From: Betaproteobacteria bacterium
GTDB lineage: Bacteria > Pseudomonadota > Gammaproteobacteria > Burkholderiales > Burkholderiaceae
Length of the DNA stretch: 37,617 nucleotides
Direction of reading: 5' to 3'
Assembly (NCBI GenBank): GCA_009927445.1
Contig: RFMZ01000241.1
Location: 1 to 37,617 of the forward strand
Shown here: positions 35,949-37,617 of the stretch, in pieces
Position numbering within the stretch: the stretch's first letter is position 1
Layout of the letters: each line of letters opens with the position of its first letter
Notes under the pieces: generated by a model
What the model saw: the letters and a program-made list of their open reading frames with translations, nothing else
Told to the model about the DNA's origin: nothing
Database searches by the model: none
Position numbers and translations under genes: made by a program

Positions 35949-37259
35949 TTATTTTAATTGGCTTAATTCGGCAAAAGTGACATTTTTATCAATAACCGTT
36001 GCTTTCTCCATGACATACTTCACAACATTGCTTTCCATGACAATGGATTCAATGTCACTTAATCGAGCGGGATCACTGTAATACCAACGAGTTACCTCTT
36101 GGGGATCGTCATAACTAGCAGCCTGATCTTCTATTTCTGATTGAATCTGCTCAGGACTGGCTTTTAAGCCATGCTCTTTGACTAAACTATTTAAAATGAG
36201 ACCTAATTTAACGCGCTCTTTAGCTTGCGGTGTGAACATACCCTCTGGTATCGGGGCATCTTTGGCATTTGGAACACCGCGCTGCTCTAGGTCTTGCCTA
36301 GCCATCTCAATTAATCGTTCTTCTTCTTGTGAAACTAAAAATGCAGGTAAATCGAATGCGCAAGCATTCGATAAAATATCCATCGCCTGTTTTTTTAAGA
36401 GCCCTTTCGTCCTTCTTGCAACCTCGCGGGCAAGGTTTTTAGATATTTCTGTACGAACTTGACTAACACCGCCCTCTGCAATCCCTAAACTTGCTGCAAA
36501 CTCATCATTAATTTCAGGTAATTCGGGGTATTCAACCTGCTTCATCACAATCTTAAACTCAACGGTTTTACCAGCGACATCCTTGCCGTGGTAGTCAATC
36601 GGAAAAGTTAACGGGAAAATGCGCTCTTGCCCTACAGCCAAAGCGATTGCAGCAGCCTCAAATTCGGGTAACATCTGTCCCTGACCAATTACAAACTTAA
36701 AGTCGTCAGCTTTGCCACCCGAAAATTCAACTCCGTCTAAAGTCCCTACAAAGTCAATCGTTACCTGATCATCTGTTTGCGCAGGTAATTCACTAGAACG
36801 AGCTTGATAAACAACCCGTTGTTTACGCAATAATTCTAAGGTGTTGTCAACCTCCTGATCGGATAGCTCAGTATGGTACTGAGTCACTTGTGCAGATGAA
36901 ATATCTCCAATAAGAACCTCTGGAAAAACTTCAAAATAAGCATCGAACTCAATTTGCTCGGCGTCTAATTCGCTTTTAGGCTCCAAACGCGGCTGTCCAA
37001 CTAATTGGATTTTTTCAGACTTGGCAAATTCAAAAAATTGATTGGATGCATGGTCAAAAGATAATTCAAAGTCAACTTGCTGACCATATTGTTTCTCAAC
37101 CATCTTGGCAGGAACCTTGCCAGGCCTAAACCCAGCAATCTTTAAATTTTTTCCTAACTGCTTGAGTTTGCCCTGGCGCTGAGGTAGCAGATCAGATTTT
37201 GCAAACTGTAAAGTGACTTTTCTTTCTAAGGCACCGAGGTTTTCAATGTGTTGTGGCAT
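35949..37259 (-). CDS. tig: Trigger factor
   Basis: Ribosome-associated chaperone and prolyl isomerase, 436 residues. The ribosome-docking signature GFRPGKVP is at 43-50, the FKBP-type PPIase domain at about 155-245 (DQVTIDFVGTLDGVEFSGGKADDFKFVIGQG), and the C-terminal arms follow. Complete length. The ATG at 37259 has no Shine-Dalgarno. A TATAAA at 37275-37280 with TTTACC upstream would give a leader of about 9 bases. First gene of tig-clpP-clpX. Confidence 0.96.
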   Translation of the reverse strand: MPQHIENLGALERKVTLQFAKSDLLPQRQGKLKQLGKNLKIAGFRPGKVPAKMVEKQYGQQVDFELSFDHASNQFFEFAKSEKIQLVGQPRLEPKSELDAEQIEFDAYFEVFPEVLIGDISSAQVTQYHTELSDQEVDNTLELLRKQRVVYQARSSELPAQTDDQVTIDFVGTLDGVEFSGGKADDFKFVIGQGQMLPEFEAAAIALAVGQERIFPLTFPIDYHGKDVAGKTVEFKIVMKQVEYPELPEINDEFAASLGIAEGGVSQVRTEISKNLAREVARRTKGLLKKQAMDILSNACAFDLPAFLVSQEEERLIEMARQDLEQRGVPNAKDAPIPEGMFTPQAKERVKLGLILNSLVKEHGLKASPEQIQSEIEDQAASYDDPQEVTRWYYSDPARLSDIESIVMESNVVKYVMEKATVIDKNVTFAELSQLK

Positions 37260-37274
37260 AGTGTTGTGTTTTTA

Positions 37275-37302
37275 TTTATAAGTTTCTGAAAAATATGGTA
37301 AA
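37275..37302 (-). promoter_or_regulatory. Possible tig promoter with very short leader
   Basis: On the minus strand TTTACC, a 16-base spacer and TATAAA (37275-37280). The predicted +1 near 37268 leaves about 9 bases before the tig ATG, without a Shine-Dalgarno (ACAACACT). Confidence 0.45.
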
Positions 37303-37440
37303 AATTAAAAAAATTGGCGTACCATCACCGTTCAATTCTTGTTTTAATGCGTCTTATTACTGGTTGACCTGTGGGCCATTTTATTGAAGCATTCGGACTA
37401 CGCTTGCAGGCACCGTTCCAACTTCAATCCAAAATCTTCT

Positions 37441-37491
37441 TGCTGTTTAAAGATAATTGCTTTTTAAACATGACTGCTTTTTAAACATTTT
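37441..37491. repeat. Three tandem 17-bp repeats
   Basis: TGCTGTTTAAAGATAAT, TGCTTTTTAAACATGAC and TGCTTTTTAAACATTTT lie head to tail with a strict 17-base period. Copies two and three share the first 14 bases. They are in the 290-base space between tRNA-Leu and tig, otherwise without a gene. Confidence 0.7.
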
Positions 37492-37499
37492 TTCATACA

Positions 37500-37520
37500 G
37501 ATTGACTAGTCAAGTCAATC
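37500..37520. repeat. Inverted repeat next to tRNA-Leu
   Basis: GATTGACT, five bases, AGTCAATC: a perfect 8-bp stem containing the 12-base palindrome TTGACTAGTCAA. It lies 30 bases after the tRNA-Leu 3' end. It could help end tRNA transcription but there is no U-run; on the minus strand it also contains two TTGACT. Confidence 0.5.
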
Positions 37521-37549
37521 CAAATTAATCAACTCCCTTTACAAAGTCT

Positions 37550-37617
37550 TGGTGCGAGGAGGGGGACTCGAACCCCCACACCATTTCTGGCGTCAGGACC
37601 TAAACCTGGTGCGTCTA
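37550..37617 (-). tRNA. tRNA-Leu (anticodon TAG), cut by the window edge
   Basis: On the minus strand the 3' part of a long class II tRNA: anticodon loop with TAG (37600-37602), a long variable arm (about GACGCCAGAAATGGTGT), T-loop GTTCGAGTC, acceptor 3' strand TCCTCGC and encoded CCA. The 5' acceptor and part of the D arm lie beyond base 37617. Confidence 0.93.

Overview
The window looks like a chromosomal segment of a low-GC member of the Burkholderiales (Betaproteobacteria), most like Polynucleobacter or a close freshwater relative. This rests on protein wording (SmpB, YbiT-type ABC-F, QueE, NRDE protein, PurL), on gene clusters such as tig-clpP-clpX-lon-tRNA-Val-ppiD, and on an orphan Bug-type solute receptor. 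GC is roughly 40% by eye. The genus is inferred; no database was searched.

Layout. 1-4.6 kb: smpB, divergent from ratA-rnfH, followed by guaB-guaA (GMP synthesis). 4.7-7.4 kb: an accessory stretch after guaA with a BrnT/BrnA toxin-antitoxin operon, a 0.33 kb gene-free gap and a two-gene solute-binding operon. 7.4-10.3 kb: a DUF455 ferritin-like protein, a phosphotransferase-family kinase and two hotdog thioesterases. 10.3-14.6 kb: queE-queD-tadA-ldcA and a YbiT-type ABC-F gene. 14.6-18.6 kb (minus strand): gloA-DUF1289, then tmk-holB-tatD-ankyrin. 18.7-23.2 kb: ygfZ-NRDE, a third thioesterase, and msrB-yciB-bolA-ppiC. 23.4-31 kb: a spermidine-synthase-like gene, purL, a YbbA-type ATPase, a frameshifted tesA, and a PpiD-like protein without its parvulin domain. 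31.1-37.6 kb: tRNA-Val, the tig-clpP-clpX-lon protein quality-control cluster, and a tRNA-Leu cut by the right edge.

Most genes are housekeeping: tRNA modification (queE, queD, tadA), ribosome rescue and translation factors (smpB, ybiT), purine and dTMP synthesis (guaBA, purL, tmk), and proteostasis (tig, clpXP, lon, ppiD-like, ppiC).

The most interesting signal is not a gene. Several unrelated genes carry a near-perfect sigma70 -10 hexamer exactly six bases before the start codon and no Shine-Dalgarno sequence: smpB, brnT and purL have TATAAT-N6-ATG; queE and tmk have one-mismatch versions. In each case the predicted +1 is the A of the ATG, so these look like leaderless transcripts. For brnTA the same promoter holds a 20-bp palindrome that fits an autorepressor operator. 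Other points to check are the tesA frameshift, the absence of mltG next to tmk, an orphan YbbA ATPase, a binding protein with no signal peptide, a ClpX linker insertion and a 3 x 17-bp tandem repeat upstream of tig. No insertion sequence, CRISPR array, prophage or rRNA gene was seen.
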